Assembly: GCA_963853835.1 (NCBI GenBank)
Contig: OY970828.1
Coordinates: 14,513,813 to 14,577,812, forward strand
Origin: Calendula officinalis
Lineage: Eukaryota; Streptophyta; Magnoliopsida; Asterales; Asteraceae
Direction of reading: 5' to 3'
DNA: 64,000 nucleotides
Under the pieces are notes generated by a model, which saw only the letters and a list, made by a program, of their open reading frames with translations, was not told the origin of the DNA and did no database searches. How positions within the stretch are numbered: position 1 is the stretch's first letter; the number at the start of each line of letters is the position of its first letter. Below are positions 48,666 through 59,641 of the stretch, piece by piece. The position numbers and the translations under genes were made by a program.

Positions 48666-50720
48666 TAATCTATCGACGTCTCATTTGGAGTCTGTTGGTA
48701 TTGAAAATATTAACATCCTGCCCCAGGTTACGTTTCAATTCATTGCACAAAGTGTCTAGTTTTCACCAACAAATCTTTCCATTATCGGACACATATGATA
48801 CTAAAATGGATCTCCATGACTCCATCGGAACACTCATAGTGGCATAAAATTCTGATGTTTCACGAGGATTGAGTGGAAATCCTGCTAGAGCTAAAAGCAT
48901 GCCAACTCTAAATGCATGTCACACAGTTGAATTGACGGTTGTGCAAACGACTATTGAGTAAAGTGTCGTGCTAATGGCTACTGTATTTGAGTCTGGTGTT
49001 ACACTCAAATCAAATGTTGCTCTGCTTTATCTTACACAATCTACCAAGTAGCAACATCATATACCAGAAACATCACAAATTCCGATGAGAAGATTCATGT
49101 GATTCAAACAAACTGAGGAAAAAGTTGATTCAGTGCACATGAGCATTATAGTTCACTCCAAATAACTCCTACGATATGCTATAGCCAGCATGATCTTCCC
49201 CAGGAGCCACCTACAATATAGGAAATACTGTGAGGGTCCATAGGTCTAGGTGAGCAGAATCAAGTATGATGGGATCTTGATTGGGGTGCGCAGAGGTAAA
49301 AATTCAGAGGGTGATGAAGTATGGGGTGCAAAATCAACTGATCAACACTATAATCGTATGATGTTATAAATGAGGGAGGAGTCAAAAATTAAAAAGGTGA
49401 GCTTGAGTGAGGAGGGTGTAACAGGGTTAAAGAAAACGAAAAACCCTTACCAAACCGAATATAAAGCCGGGTAGCCACATTTCTATCAGATTGCATATGT
49501 TTCTCTCTGATATTGAAAAAGCCATCATGGACCCAGTGATGCAATGCACAACCGCCAACCACTCAAGTACTTCTTAAAGAGTACTTGTTTCAATTCCTCA
49601 GAGATTAACACATATGTTATCGACATCTCATTTGGAGATCGTTGTTATTGAAAAAGAGGACACCTCTCCAGTCTTAGCCTTCATTTGTCCACTAATTGAG
49701 TCTAGAGACATATTAAACACGATTAGGACACATGCACTCTACCAAGCCTATCTTTGTGATATTGTCGGAACATTCATAGTGGTACAAAAAATATTGGTAC
49801 TCCGCGATTATTGAATGGAAATCCTACAAGTGCCAACATCAAAGCCAACACTGAACGTAGATCACACAGTTTCTGTAACTGTTGTGTTAACATGCAGTCT
49901 ATGGGATCCTGGTTTTCCCTAGTTGAACATAGCGCAGAGATCTGATGACTGTACTCCAATATTATCAATAACAGTCAAGATATCAGATAATGGATTTGAT
50001 GACCGTACTCCAACATCATCAACAAAGGTCAAGAAGAATTAAAAATCAAGAAGATTAGACCTTACTCCATCACTATCAACAACGGTCAGGAACCAAAGAT
50101 CATCAAGAACAACAAATCGACAAAGCCACAACTTCAAGAAAAGACTTTCGCAGCAAACAACTCTGTCAATGGGTCTTAATTTCGTCGATTCATGAGAAGT
50201 CTTCTGAGATACTTTCTATTGGTTGAAAAGCTAATTAAAAGTATCATTTTCACAGATCATCAAAAGCTAAAACTGATACTTCAACAACATTATTCAACGA
50301 ATCATCATTCAGTTGCAGTTTTTGCTAAGGAAGAAGACTTCAAAGATATGTTTCCCAGACTATTGTTACAAATGGGGAGATTGTTAGGACATTTATATTG
50401 TAATTGATAGTCTAGGGACTAGTTTTGACACATTTAGAAAGTATTAAACTAGTGGTTAGGATAACCATGGACAATTAGTGACTAGGTATAAATAAATAGA
50501 TCAAGGTTATTTACTAATTGTAACTTTTCTACACTTAATCAAATTATCCTTTGGAAAGTTCTCTCTAACTTCCCTCTACTTTCTCTCACTAAAAACACAC
50601 ACCTCTAGATCTCAAATTCCATATTGAAACAATGGATTAATGCTCAATCAAGGTTTCTCATCTATATTAAGAAATCACTCAAACATTTATTGATGTTTCT
50701 ATTTTGTAACTAAAAAGGTA
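48666..50720 (+). mobile_element. Degraded short-LTR retroelement, copy B (plus strand)
   Basis: The internal region (48666-50381) matches the reverse complement of copy A. It is followed by the purine tract AATGGGGAGA and an LTR starting TGTTAGGAC at 50382; the LTR 3' end is unclear, near 50720. Two diverged direct repeats of about 280 bp (48670-48960 and 49615-49890) lie inside. Units of the form GACCGTACTCCAACATCATCAACAA recur at 49940-50100. No intact ORF. Confidence 0.65.
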
Positions 50721-51472
50721 ACGAGTGTTCATAAAAAAAACTTAAATAGGGGCTAATCTTAAGGCATCTAGTCCCTCTACTCTATGTTATAATCTTGGAT
50801 GACAAATTTTTTTTTATTTTTATTTGTAAGGTTTTAAAAATAAATTTCCATAAAAATTAAAGAAATATTATTTAATACATGTCTTAAAAATTTAAAATAC
50901 AAAATTCATTAATGTTTAATATGAATTTATTAGGCATACATCTTTATGGTTTGAATAACTTGTTGCTGTCAAAAAAAAAAAAGAAAAAAGAATAACTTGC
51001 AAAAATAAAATTATGTTCAACTGAACAAGAGTTTCATCGCAACATTCAAATATGTAAGTCCTGCCATAATGCACTGACAAATATCTTCGTCGGTAATAAA
51101 AATATAGTTTTTATACCTCATGTAAAATTATTAGAAACTTAAATTATTTTAGTTATCAGATTTGTTTTTGGAAAGTGTTGCTACTAGGATCCTATAAGGG
51201 AATGTAACTTCCTTGATCCCGGCCTTTTTTTTGGCTTGTCTTATTAATCGCACCAACATCAATATCTTGTACTTATACAAGTGTGCAACAAGTACCTCTA
51301 ACTTGTATTAGCAACAATGTATAAAAATCCATAACATATATTATTTCCATTACACCAACAAATTACCATTAGAGCTAGCTATTTTAGAGGATCGACCTAA
51401 ATAAGCAGATACGCAACTTGATTGCATGACCTGGTTCTTGACATCTAGCTAGCCAATAGGTCTACGGATAAC
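50721..51472. other. Intergenic, no feature seen
   Basis: AT-rich flank of the young SIRE insertion, without credible ORFs. Confidence 0.6.
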
Positions 51473-51477
51473 ATAGG

Positions 51478-52096
51478 TGTCATGATCGATTAACTATAAA
51501 CAAGTTAATAAACACCTTAGATCTAATTGATGATAGAAGTTGCAGCGGATCAACACTATATCAATATATTAAGAACAATGAACTGTATGAACAATATGCA
51601 AGAATATTAAGAACACAGTTTCACAAAAAGCTTCAATGTATATTATTGAGTTAACAATACACACGTACGTTTACAATTCGTAAGGAACTATTTATAATAG
51701 TCCTTGAAGCTAAACTATTTACCCTAGTTATTCTAGGACTTGATTTACATCGAATAATAATAATATACATTGATTTACATTCTATAACTATCTATACGAA
51801 GATCTCGGACTTGATATCTTCCAAAAACGCGTTGTCAGTAGTAAAACTAATCACCAGTAGTAAATATGAAGACCAGTAGTAAACTTGATGATCAGTAGTA
51901 AGTCCAGAAACCAACGTCAGTAGTAACTACAATGATCAGTAGTATCTTCAATCTTTGCATGATCAGTAGTAACTTAGTTATAGTGAACACCAGCATCAAC
52001 TTCATCAGTAGTAAATGTTTCTGCCCCATCAGTACTAAATAAGATCAGTACTAACTGCAGCATCAGTAATAAGTTGATCTGTGTTTTGCTCCAACA
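51478..52096 (-). repeat. 3' LTR of the young SIRE element
   Basis: Minus strand TGTTGGAGC...ATGACA. It contains eight exact CAGTAGTA copies (plus-strand sense) between 51835 and 52010, with diverged CAGTACTAA and CAGTAATAA copies to 52072. Confidence 0.97.
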
Positions 52097-52109
52097 ATCT
52101 GCCCCTAAA
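52097..52109 (-). other. Polypurine tract
   Basis: The minus strand reads TTTAGGGGCAGAT immediately before the LTR start TGTTGG. Confidence 0.8.
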
Positions 52110-52128
52110 CTTATTGATCATCTTTTAA

Positions 52129-55100
52129 TCAATCAAGTTTCTTTTGTTCTTCTTGTTCTTTTCTTCTCTTCTCTAGGGTTCTTTGATTTTGTTGAAGTCT
52201 TTGTTCAATAATATATTTGCTGTTCCTCTTTGTAAAGTAATTCAATTTATTTTGGAACATAACAGCATCATAAGGTTTCATCAAAGTGTTTATGAATATC
52301 TGATACATAGTCTTCTCAGAATGTGGATATTCTTTCTCATATAAGTACAATTCACACACTTTGCCTGATTTCTCAAAGAAGTACATATTGGCAGTAGGAA
52401 TGACATTCCAAGCATACACATTATCTGGATTTGTAAATTGTTCTGGATAATTGTCTGGATAAAATGCAGCATCAATCATCTTTGTTAAATATCCAGCTCC
52501 AGATTCTTTCCATGATTTCTTTGTCATTCTTGGTTTCCCAATAATCAAAAGTTTGATTACATCACTTCTTGAACATGATCTGATTAAGGGTAACCATCCA
52601 GTGAATCTTTGTACAACTTTGTCTTCCCTTATGACCTCTATGACATTGTTCTGCATCACTCTCCAGTTAATAATTTGATTATTCTGTAATGGAGCAACTG
52701 GCATTTCAAGAACATGTATAATTTGTTTTGATTTCTTCTTGGAGCTTTGTTCTTGATCAACAGATTTTCTTTTCAGTGATTTGGGAGTTGAAGTATTACC
52801 AACAGTTGAAACACTACCAGCCTTGAGTAAATTTAAGCTGATTGGGATTAAAGTTTTGGCTTTGGCTTTCTTTGATTCTTCAGCTTCTTGTTCAGCCAAG
52901 TCTCTCTTCTTTGCAGTGCAGTATTTTTCAATTATGGTTATCATCTTCATTCTTCCAAAAGATTTTGCACTGTGACCTTTTGTCTTTAAATATTCAATCA
53001 TGTTTTCCTTCTGTTCAAACATATCATCAGGTAGATCACCTTTTGTTCTTTTACATTCTGCTACAAGATCTTCAAGACAGTTTAGATGTTCTTCTTCTAC
53101 TTTTCTGAGCCTTTTGAATTCTGCTTCTTGGGCTTCTATCTGAACATCTTTGATTTGAGCAGGTATTTGAACAGTAGTTGTACTTTGAACTTTCTTTTTC
53201 TTTTCTACTAAAGCTTGATACATTTCCACTTTCTCCAAAAATTTTCTGTGTTTAATTCTCCATCTGGATTGCTTTTCTGCTCTTACATGATTAATCTTGT
53301 TTACCATGTGATGTCCTAAAGCTCTGTTTGGATAATCATCATCATATATTTCTTTTCCTTTTCCAATATGAGCAGATGGTGGAGGTGGAATGTATTTCAT
53401 ATCTGGTATACCCATCATCAGAAGTTTTGGATAAAACAAATGTAGTTGACCTTCTGGTAAGATTTTTGGGTGTGGAGGAAGTGTACATTCATCTACCTCA
53501 AACCAATTCACATTATCATCAATGTCAGGTATGATAAGTGGTTGATCAGGTGTTGGTGGTTTGGTAATGATGACATGTCTTTCTCTTTCAATTAGCTCTG
53601 GAAAATGTAGTTCTTCCTCTTCAGTAGTAACCAGAGTAGTTACTACTGGTGTAACTTCAGGAGTTACTACTGATAGGGCATCAGTAGTATTTGTTGCTTT
53701 TAATTTCTCTTCTTCATTTACTACTGCTATTACCTCAGTAGTAGGAGTTACTACTGGTATTTCTTTTTCAACTTGTTCTTCCATAGTAGCAGTAGTAACA
53801 GGTTCATCTTCTGTAACCATCATCTCTGGGCCTTCATCAACATTTGTTTCTTTTAAATTTAAGAGGGAGGATGCTGCTGCTGCAATAGATTCATCAATCA
53901 TTGTCTGTATGTTATCCTTCTCCCCCTTAGTGAGCTCAACTGGTGGAGCCTCACTATCATCAAGTTTCTTCTTCAATTTTCTGATGATTTTGGTTTGTTG
54001 ATGAAGCCTTTGCTCATAGAACCGCATTCTTTTGTTGATGGTATTCACATGCCTTTTCATGGCAGCCATAGTTTTTCCTTGATTGGTTAAGTACTTGAGA
54101 CAATCTTGTACAGTGGATTCCAAGGAATCCACTTTAGCCGTCAATTGGGTGATTTTAATACTGCCCTCACTCCATCTAGCAAGATCATCGGGCTCACTAA
54201 CAGGTACATTGGTTTTAAGGTTTTCCTTCCTTTCCATCAATTCCACAGATCTGCCCTCATCACTGCTTGGTGATTCATTGGGTCTTTTAGACATTCTCTT
54301 CTTCCTAGAAGAAGCAGAGATGCCCCCCCTTGTGGTTTCTTGGCACCGGGGTCCTTTGAGTAATTCCTCAAAAGAGTCATCACTCAAATTTGCCGAGGTT
54401 TGGGTCCTAATGATGTTTTCACTGTCCTATGCACCCACCTTTGGGGCATCAGTAGTGAAAGCCCTCCCCTCATGTCCTCTCTCCTCCTTGGAGGACAACT
54501 CTTTGAGCCTGGGGTGTGACTCGATTTGTCCCCTGGTGTCCTTTGAAGAAAATTTCTTTCTTTTATAAATTGTGGAAATGTTTTGGGTTTTGTCTGGTAG
54601 GTCTTCCACAGAGTGAAGAGTAGCACTCTGCAGATTTATATCAAGTTCCTGGGACACATTCAGGACTTCTGTTTGGGTTGGTGATTGAGTGGCTATTTGG
54701 ATTGGTGTTTGGGCTGTATTTGGGGGTGATGGAGTGGGTTGAGGTTCAACTTGGGTTGTAGCAATGGTTGAACCCTCTCCAATATTGGGTTGATCTTTGA
54801 TCATGTTAGGAAACAGAGGGGTTTCCTTGCCTGAAAATTTAAATTGTTTTCTCATATTTGAGAAAACTTTCTTGTTCAACTCAGGTAATATAAAAATGTT
54901 TTTAGGAGTTGACAAGTTTTGTAATTCACAGTTTATGATATGTTGTAGAAATCTGGGATACATTAAAAATTTAGAAGAACTAAGATTTCCCAACATACCA
55001 TCAAATATCATGTATGAAAAATTAAATACTTGGTCTGTGCATAAACAGACAACAGCAGAGGCTATTGTCTTATTAAACTCATTCCAAGTACTTCTTTTTG

Positions 55101-55563
55101 GAGAAATACAATGCTGAATGGTATGTATTAAAAATTTCCATTGTGTGGAGAGAAGACCCTTTTGAAAGGTTACTATGTTCAGTCTTCCCTCATATCCCAT
55201 TTTTTGTAAAATTTCAGCAATGTATTCCTTAGGAAGAATGAACATACCTGAATCGTCATGTAATTGTAGATGGTGTCTGATGGATTGTTCTGTTACTGTG
55301 ATGTGCTTTCCATCTACTGTTGATTTGATCATTGAAACGGTTGTTCCTTCTGTTCGTTCAGCATTGGTCCAGAAATCCACCAAGTGCTGTTGATATGATT
55401 TTGGTTTGACAGTTAAAGCAAACTGTATATATGAATTTCTCAAGAATTTTACGATCGGACGGAAATCTTTTGTTCCGTCGGGATTCTTTAAAAATGCAAC
55501 CATATTGTGAAATTCGGAGTATTTGAGATCGGTTTGCACATCGAGAGCTTGTAAAGTTGCCAT
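52129..55563 (-). CDS. Extra ORF (aORF) of the SIRE element, interrupted by one in-frame TAG
   Basis: Starts at ATG 55563. The first part is 378 codons to a TAG at 54427-54429; the same frame then continues for about 765 codons to 52129, so this is one reading frame of about 1,140 codons with a single stop (context GCA TAG GAC). The N-terminal domain (about 1-270) is globular (FHNMVAFLKN, FDGMLGNLSSSKFLMYPRFL). I recall it as an abundant Asteraceae family often labelled 'synaptobrevin, longin-like', probably by mis-annotation. A Pro/Thr/Gln-rich linker, a basic segment with KKRMSKR, a coiled coil (about 430-520), a Thr/Val/Glu-rich part that holds CAGTAGTA motifs, a second coiled coil and a KKK-rich nuclear-type segment follow. 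Function unknown; nuclear or DNA binding is only inferred. Confidence 0.75.
53631..53810. repeat. CAGTAGTA motif cluster inside the extra ORF
   Basis: Eight exact copies, four in each orientation (CAGTAGTA and TACTACTG), within 180 bp of coding DNA that encodes Thr/Val-rich sequence. Confidence 0.9.
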
Positions 55564-55683
55564 TGTTGTTGAGTTTTTGCAAGAATTTTGTTACTGATGA
55601 AGGGTTTTTGATCGTAAACTAGGGTTTATCGAGAGAATTTGGTGAATCGAAGTGAGATAATGTTAAATTAATCAACTACCGCC

Positions 55684-55690
55684 TTTTATA
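55684..55690 (-). promoter_or_regulatory. TATA box of the extra ORF (young SIRE)
   Basis: TATAAAA on the minus strand (in GATATAAAAGGCGG) lies about 121-127 bp upstream of the ATG at 55563. The decayed SIRE has its TATA box at nearly the same distance. This suggests an internal promoter, separate from the LTR. Confidence 0.65.
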
Positions 55691-55786
55691 TCTTTCGATT
55701 TACCCTGCAAAAAGACTAAATTGCCCTTCGAATTATACCATAACGGTTATTTTCATGAGGGTTAGTTTGGTAATTGTGTTTATGAA

Positions 55787-56062
55787 AGACCAGTAGTAAA
55801 TAAGATATCAGTAGTAAAACGTCAGTAGTATCTACTAACATCAGTAGTGACTAAGGATTTTGACATCAGTAGTAACTATAGACATCAGTAGTAACAATTA
55901 ACATACAAGACCAGTAGTATATGTGAATACCAGTAGTACTGACTTACCAGTAGTATTTGTGTAAACCTAAAATACACCAGTAGTAATGAACTACCAGTAG
56001 TATTTTGTGCATACACTTTCACACCAGTAATACAGCAATACCAGTAGTAAAACACTTAAGGA
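55787..56062. repeat. CAGTAGTA cluster in the spacer upstream of the extra ORF
   Basis: Eleven exact CAGTAGTA copies plus two near copies in about 275 bp, mostly as ACCAGTAGTA or ATCAGTAGTA. They lie between the end of pol and the TATA box, an enhancer-like position. Confidence 0.95.
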
Positions 56063-56114
56063 AATAACTAATATTTTTACAACACTAACTTTACACATGA
56101 TTTTAAGTGAGATT

Positions 56115-59100
56115 TTAAGTTATTAAAATCATTCCAATACTGCTAACCAAGAAGTTAAATCTTCCTACATCAAATGCTTTTGTAAAAAGATCTGCTAATT
56201 GATCATCAGTATGGATTTTAACTACTTTGATTAATTTCTTTTCATTACAATCTCTTATAAAGTGAAATCTTATTTCAATGTGTTTAGTTTTTGAATGTTT
56301 TACTGGATTATTCACAATACTAATAGCACTTTGATTATCAATAAAAATAGGAGTTTTAAGGATAGAGATACCAAAGTCTAGAAGCTGGTTTTGAATCCAG
56401 AGCACTTGAGCACAGCAAGCAGATGCCGCTACATACTCTGCTTCAGCAGTTGATGTTGATACATTTGTTTGCTTCTTACATTGCCATGACACCAGTCTTG
56501 ATCCAAAGAATTGACATCCACCAGTAGTGGACTTTCTATCTTGACATTCACCTCCATAGTCACTATCTGTATAGGCTATTAGTTCAAAGGGTGAGTCATG
56601 TGGATACCATAGACCTAGTGATGGTTTGCCTTTCAAGTATCTGAATATTCTTTTGACAGCTTGCAGGTGTAGTTCTTTAGGTCTTGCTTGATATCTTGCA
56701 CACACACAAACACTATACATGATATCAGGTCTTGAGGCAGTTAAGTACATCAAGGAACCTATCATTGATCTATATAAGTGTTCATCTACATCCTCCCCCT
56801 CAACATCAGGATGTAGGTGTTTGTGTGTTTCCATTGGTGTACTAGCACTTTTACTGTCTTTCAAATCAAACTTTTCCAAGATGTCTTTGACATATTTTGA
56901 TTGATTTATCAAAATACCATCAGTTCTTTGATTGACTTGGAGTCCAAGGAAGAAGTTCATTGGACCCATGGAGCTCATCTTGAATTTAATTTGCATCAGT
57001 TCTTCAAATTCTTTGCATAATAAATCATTGGTTGAGCCAAAGATGATATCATCTACATAAATTTGTACCAGTAGTATATCTTCTTTGACTTTCTTTGTGA
57101 ACAAAGTTTTGTCAATGGCTCCTCTTTTAAAGTTGTTCTTCAATAAGTATGATGATAATGTGTCATACCATGCTCTTGGTGCCTGATGTAGGCCATATAG
57201 GGCTTTATCTAATTTGAACACATAATCACCATGTTTTGGATCTTCAAAACCTGGAGGTTGGCAAACATAGACCTCTTCTTCAATTTTCCCATATAGGAAA
57301 GCACTCTTAACATCCATTTGATAGACTTTGAATTTCTTGAATGAGGCATATGCTAGAAATATTCTTATAGCTTCAATTCTAGCAACAGGAGCATATACTT
57401 CATCATAGTCTATTCCTTCTTCTTGAGTGTATCCTTGGGCTACAAGTCTGGCTTTATTCTTGATCACTATACCTCTTTCATCTTTCTTGTTTCTGAATAT
57501 CCATCTTGTTCCAATGGCTCTTTTTCCTTTGGGTAGAGGTACAAGTGTCCAAACAGCTTGTAATTTAAATTGAAGGAGTTCTTCTTGCATTGCCTCAATC
57601 CAGTTTGAGTCCTTCATTGCTTGTTGGATCTTCTTTGATTCATCCTGAGACAGAAAGCATTCATACATACATTCATTAGCAATTAAACTTATATTACACA
57701 TATTTGCAGTTAAGCTTTTGTTTAATTTGCTTCTTGTTTGTAGTGGTGAGTTAACATCACTTAGAACAAGGTCTAAAGGATGGTTCTTCTGAGTCCTTGT
57801 AGTTGTAGTTTTATCAACTACTAGTTGATTTTCAAGATTGGACTCATTTGTCTCAGGCAGTTGTTCATCTTGTGTTCCTTCATTGTCATTGAAGTTTGGT
57901 TCATCATCATCTAGGTCAGAATTACTACTGCTATTGTCTTCGTTGAGATCAGTAGTATTGTTGTTGATACTGGCATCAGTAGTATCTTGAGAATCTAGGT
58001 TATTGTTGAGACCAGTAGTATTTTGAGTACTATTACTGGTATCAGTAGTATTTGAATTACTACTATCCTCATTCTCAGAGTTACTACTGGTTCCAGAACT
58101 TGAGTTATTACTGACATCAGTATTAACTACTGGAGCAGTATTAACTACAATGTATCTCATTTCCTCTTGACCAGTATTAACTGATGATGTTCCTTCCTTT
58201 TGATTGTGACAGTTTGAATTACCTGCATTGAAATTCATATTAGAATTAAAGGCTTTGGTTAGATTGTCTATGTCAAATAGCCAATCTGGACCATTTCCTT
58301 GTTCATTAGGTACATTTTCATTAAAGGATACATTGATGCTTTCTTCAATTATCCTTAGTCTTTTGTTGAATACTCTGTATGATTTGCTTTGAGTAGAGTA
58401 TCCCACAAAGATTACATCATCAGCTTTGCAGTCAAATTTACCAATTTGTTCTCTTGTAATTAAAATAGTACAAGGACAACCAAATGATTTTAAGAAACTT
58501 ATAGAAGGTTTTCTTTTATTAAACAGTTCATATGGTGTTTTAAAATGTGGCTTCACTATTAATACTCTGTTCTGAACATAACAAGCAGTATTAACAGCTT
58601 CTGCCCAAAAAGTGATTGGTAATTTTGAGTCTGCAAGCATTGATCTTGCTGCTTCAATGATGGTTCTATTTCTTCTTTCAGCTACACCATTTTGTTGTGG
58701 AGTTCTAGGTGAGCTGTATTGCCTGTCAATACCTTTAAGATCACAAAAGTTAATTAAGTTAGCATTTTTAAATTCTGTGCCATTATCACATCTTATGGCT
58801 TTCACTTTTTGATCAGATGTGTTTTCCAGTTTGACAATTAAGTTCTTTATGAGTTCACTTGTTTCATCCTTTGTCCTGAGAAAGAAAACCCATGTATATC
58901 TGGAAAAGTCATCAGTAATAACAAGACAATATTGTTTCTTTCCAATACTCATTACATTTGTAGGTCCAAAAAGGTCCATATGTAAGAGCTGTAAAGGAAC
59001 AGAAATAGAGTTAACAATTTTGGACTTATGAGAAGTCTTGTGTTGTTTACCTTTTAGGCATGCAACACAGTGATGATCACACATGAATTGTTTTTGAGGT

Positions 59101-59627
59101 AGTCCAATGACCAGATTTCTTTTTACTAAATTATTCATGTTTTTGAAATTTGTGTGACACATCCTTCTATGCCATAGTTCTGATTCAGTGGTGTTTGCCT
59201 TGGATATAAAACAGTTGACCTCATTTGTAGAAATGAGTTCTCCCCCTATATCTAGGCAATACACATTGTTTCTCCTAGGAGTTCTTAAAACAACATATTT
59301 TTCATCCAAAATAAAATCAGGAGAAAGAATGATGCACTCAATGTCTGTGAACAGAATCTTGTTCTTTTTATCACAAACTTGAGACACACTGACAAGATTG
59401 TATTTTAGTTCAGCTACATAAAATACATCATCAAAGGTAATTTTTCCATTAGTAACAGTACCTTTACCTGTAATCTTACCTCCCTGGGGATTCTCACCAA
59501 ATGCCACATATCCTCCATCAAATGACTTGAAATCTTTAAGAATTTGAAGATTTCCAGTCATGTGCCTTGAGCATCCACTATCAATATGCCATGTTCTTCC
59601 TTCTTCTGGGATCTGAATGCTCTGCAC
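56115..59627 (-). CDS. Copia Pol: protease, integrase, reverse transcriptase, RNase H (intact frame)
   Basis: One open frame of 1,170 codons with no ATG at its start, so it needs translation from gag by recoding or splicing. Protease DSG at about residues 16-18 (HIDSGCSRHMTG). GAG-pre-integrase zinc finger H-H-C-C (about 150-195). Integrase catalytic residues in MDLFGP, CDNGTEF and GVAERRNRTIIEAAR. A low-complexity Asn/Ser/Thr linker (about 465-610) holds CAGTAGTA motifs. RT has KVYQMDVKSAFLYG and YVDD (IYVDDIIFGS, about 860). RNase H has TDSDYGG, AEAEYVAA, and KHIEIRFHFIRD. All key residues I looked for are present. Confidence 0.95.
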   Translation of the reverse strand: MQSIQIPEEGRTWHIDSGCSRHMTGNLQILKDFKSFDGGYVAFGENPQGGKITGKGTVTNGKITFDDVFYVAELKYNLVSVSQVCDKKNKILFTDIECIILSPDFILDEKYVVLRTPRRNNVYCLDIGGELISTNEVNCFISKANTTESELWHRRMCHTNFKNMNNLVKRNLVIGLPQKQFMCDHHCVACLKGKQHKTSHKSKIVNSISVPLQLLHMDLFGPTNVMSIGKKQYCLVITDDFSRYTWVFFLRTKDETSELIKNLIVKLENTSDQKVKAIRCDNGTEFKNANLINFCDLKGIDRQYSSPRTPQQNGVAERRNRTIIEAARSMLADSKLPITFWAEAVNTACYVQNRVLIVKPHFKTPYELFNKRKPSISFLKSFGCPCTILITREQIGKFDCKADDVIFVGYSTQSKSYRVFNKRLRIIEESINVSFNENVPNEQGNGPDWLFDIDNLTKAFNSNMNFNAGNSNCHNQKEGTSSVNTGQEEMRYIVVNTAPVVNTDVSNNSSSGTSSNSENEDSSNSNTTDTSNSTQNTTGLNNNLDSQDTTDASINNNTTDLNEDNSSSNSDLDDDEPNFNDNEGTQDEQLPETNESNLENQLVVDKTTTTRTQKNHPLDLVLSDVNSPLQTRSKLNKSLTANMCNISLIANECMYECFLSQDESKKIQQAMKDSNWIEAMQEELLQFKLQAVWTLVPLPKGKRAIGTRWIFRNKKDERGIVIKNKARLVAQGYTQEEGIDYDEVYAPVARIEAIRIFLAYASFKKFKVYQMDVKSAFLYGKIEEEVYVCQPPGFEDPKHGDYVFKLDKALYGLHQAPRAWYDTLSSYLLKNNFKRGAIDKTLFTKKVKEDILLVQIYVDDIIFGSTNDLLCKEFEELMQIKFKMSSMGPMNFFLGLQVNQRTDGILINQSKYVKDILEKFDLKDSKSASTPMETHKHLHPDVEGEDVDEHLYRSMIGSLMYLTASRPDIMYSVCVCARYQARPKELHLQAVKRIFRYLKGKPSLGLWYPHDSPFELIAYTDSDYGGECQDRKSTTGGCQFFGSRLVSWQCKKQTNVSTSTAEAEYVAASACCAQVLWIQNQLLDFGISILKTPIFIDNQSAISIVNNPVKHSKTKHIEIRFHFIRDCNEKKLIKVVKIHTDDQLADLFTKAFDVGRFNFLVSSIGMILIT
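57895..58150. repeat. CAGTAGTA cluster in the integrase-RT linker of pol
   Basis: Six exact copies in both orientations plus several one-base variants (TATTACTGG, CAGTATTAA), in the part of pol that encodes the Asn/Ser/Thr-rich linker. A further single exact copy lies at about 57068 in RT. Confidence 0.85.
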
Positions 59628-59641
59628 AAGTAAGTAAAGGA

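Noticed and set aside
51835..52072. CAGTAGTA cluster as a simple tandem satellite or CRISPR-like array
   Set aside because: Spacing, flanks and orientation are irregular, spacers are not of fixed size, and the motif also occurs far away in coding parts of the same element.
53561..54568. Plus-strand ORFs opposite the extra ORF
   Set aside because: Antisense shadows of a long coding frame; no domain and poor starts.
52129..55563. Extra ORF as a retroviral-type envelope gene
   Set aside because: I see no signal peptide, no clear membrane segment and no cleavage-like site; coiled coils and basic regions alone do not support it.
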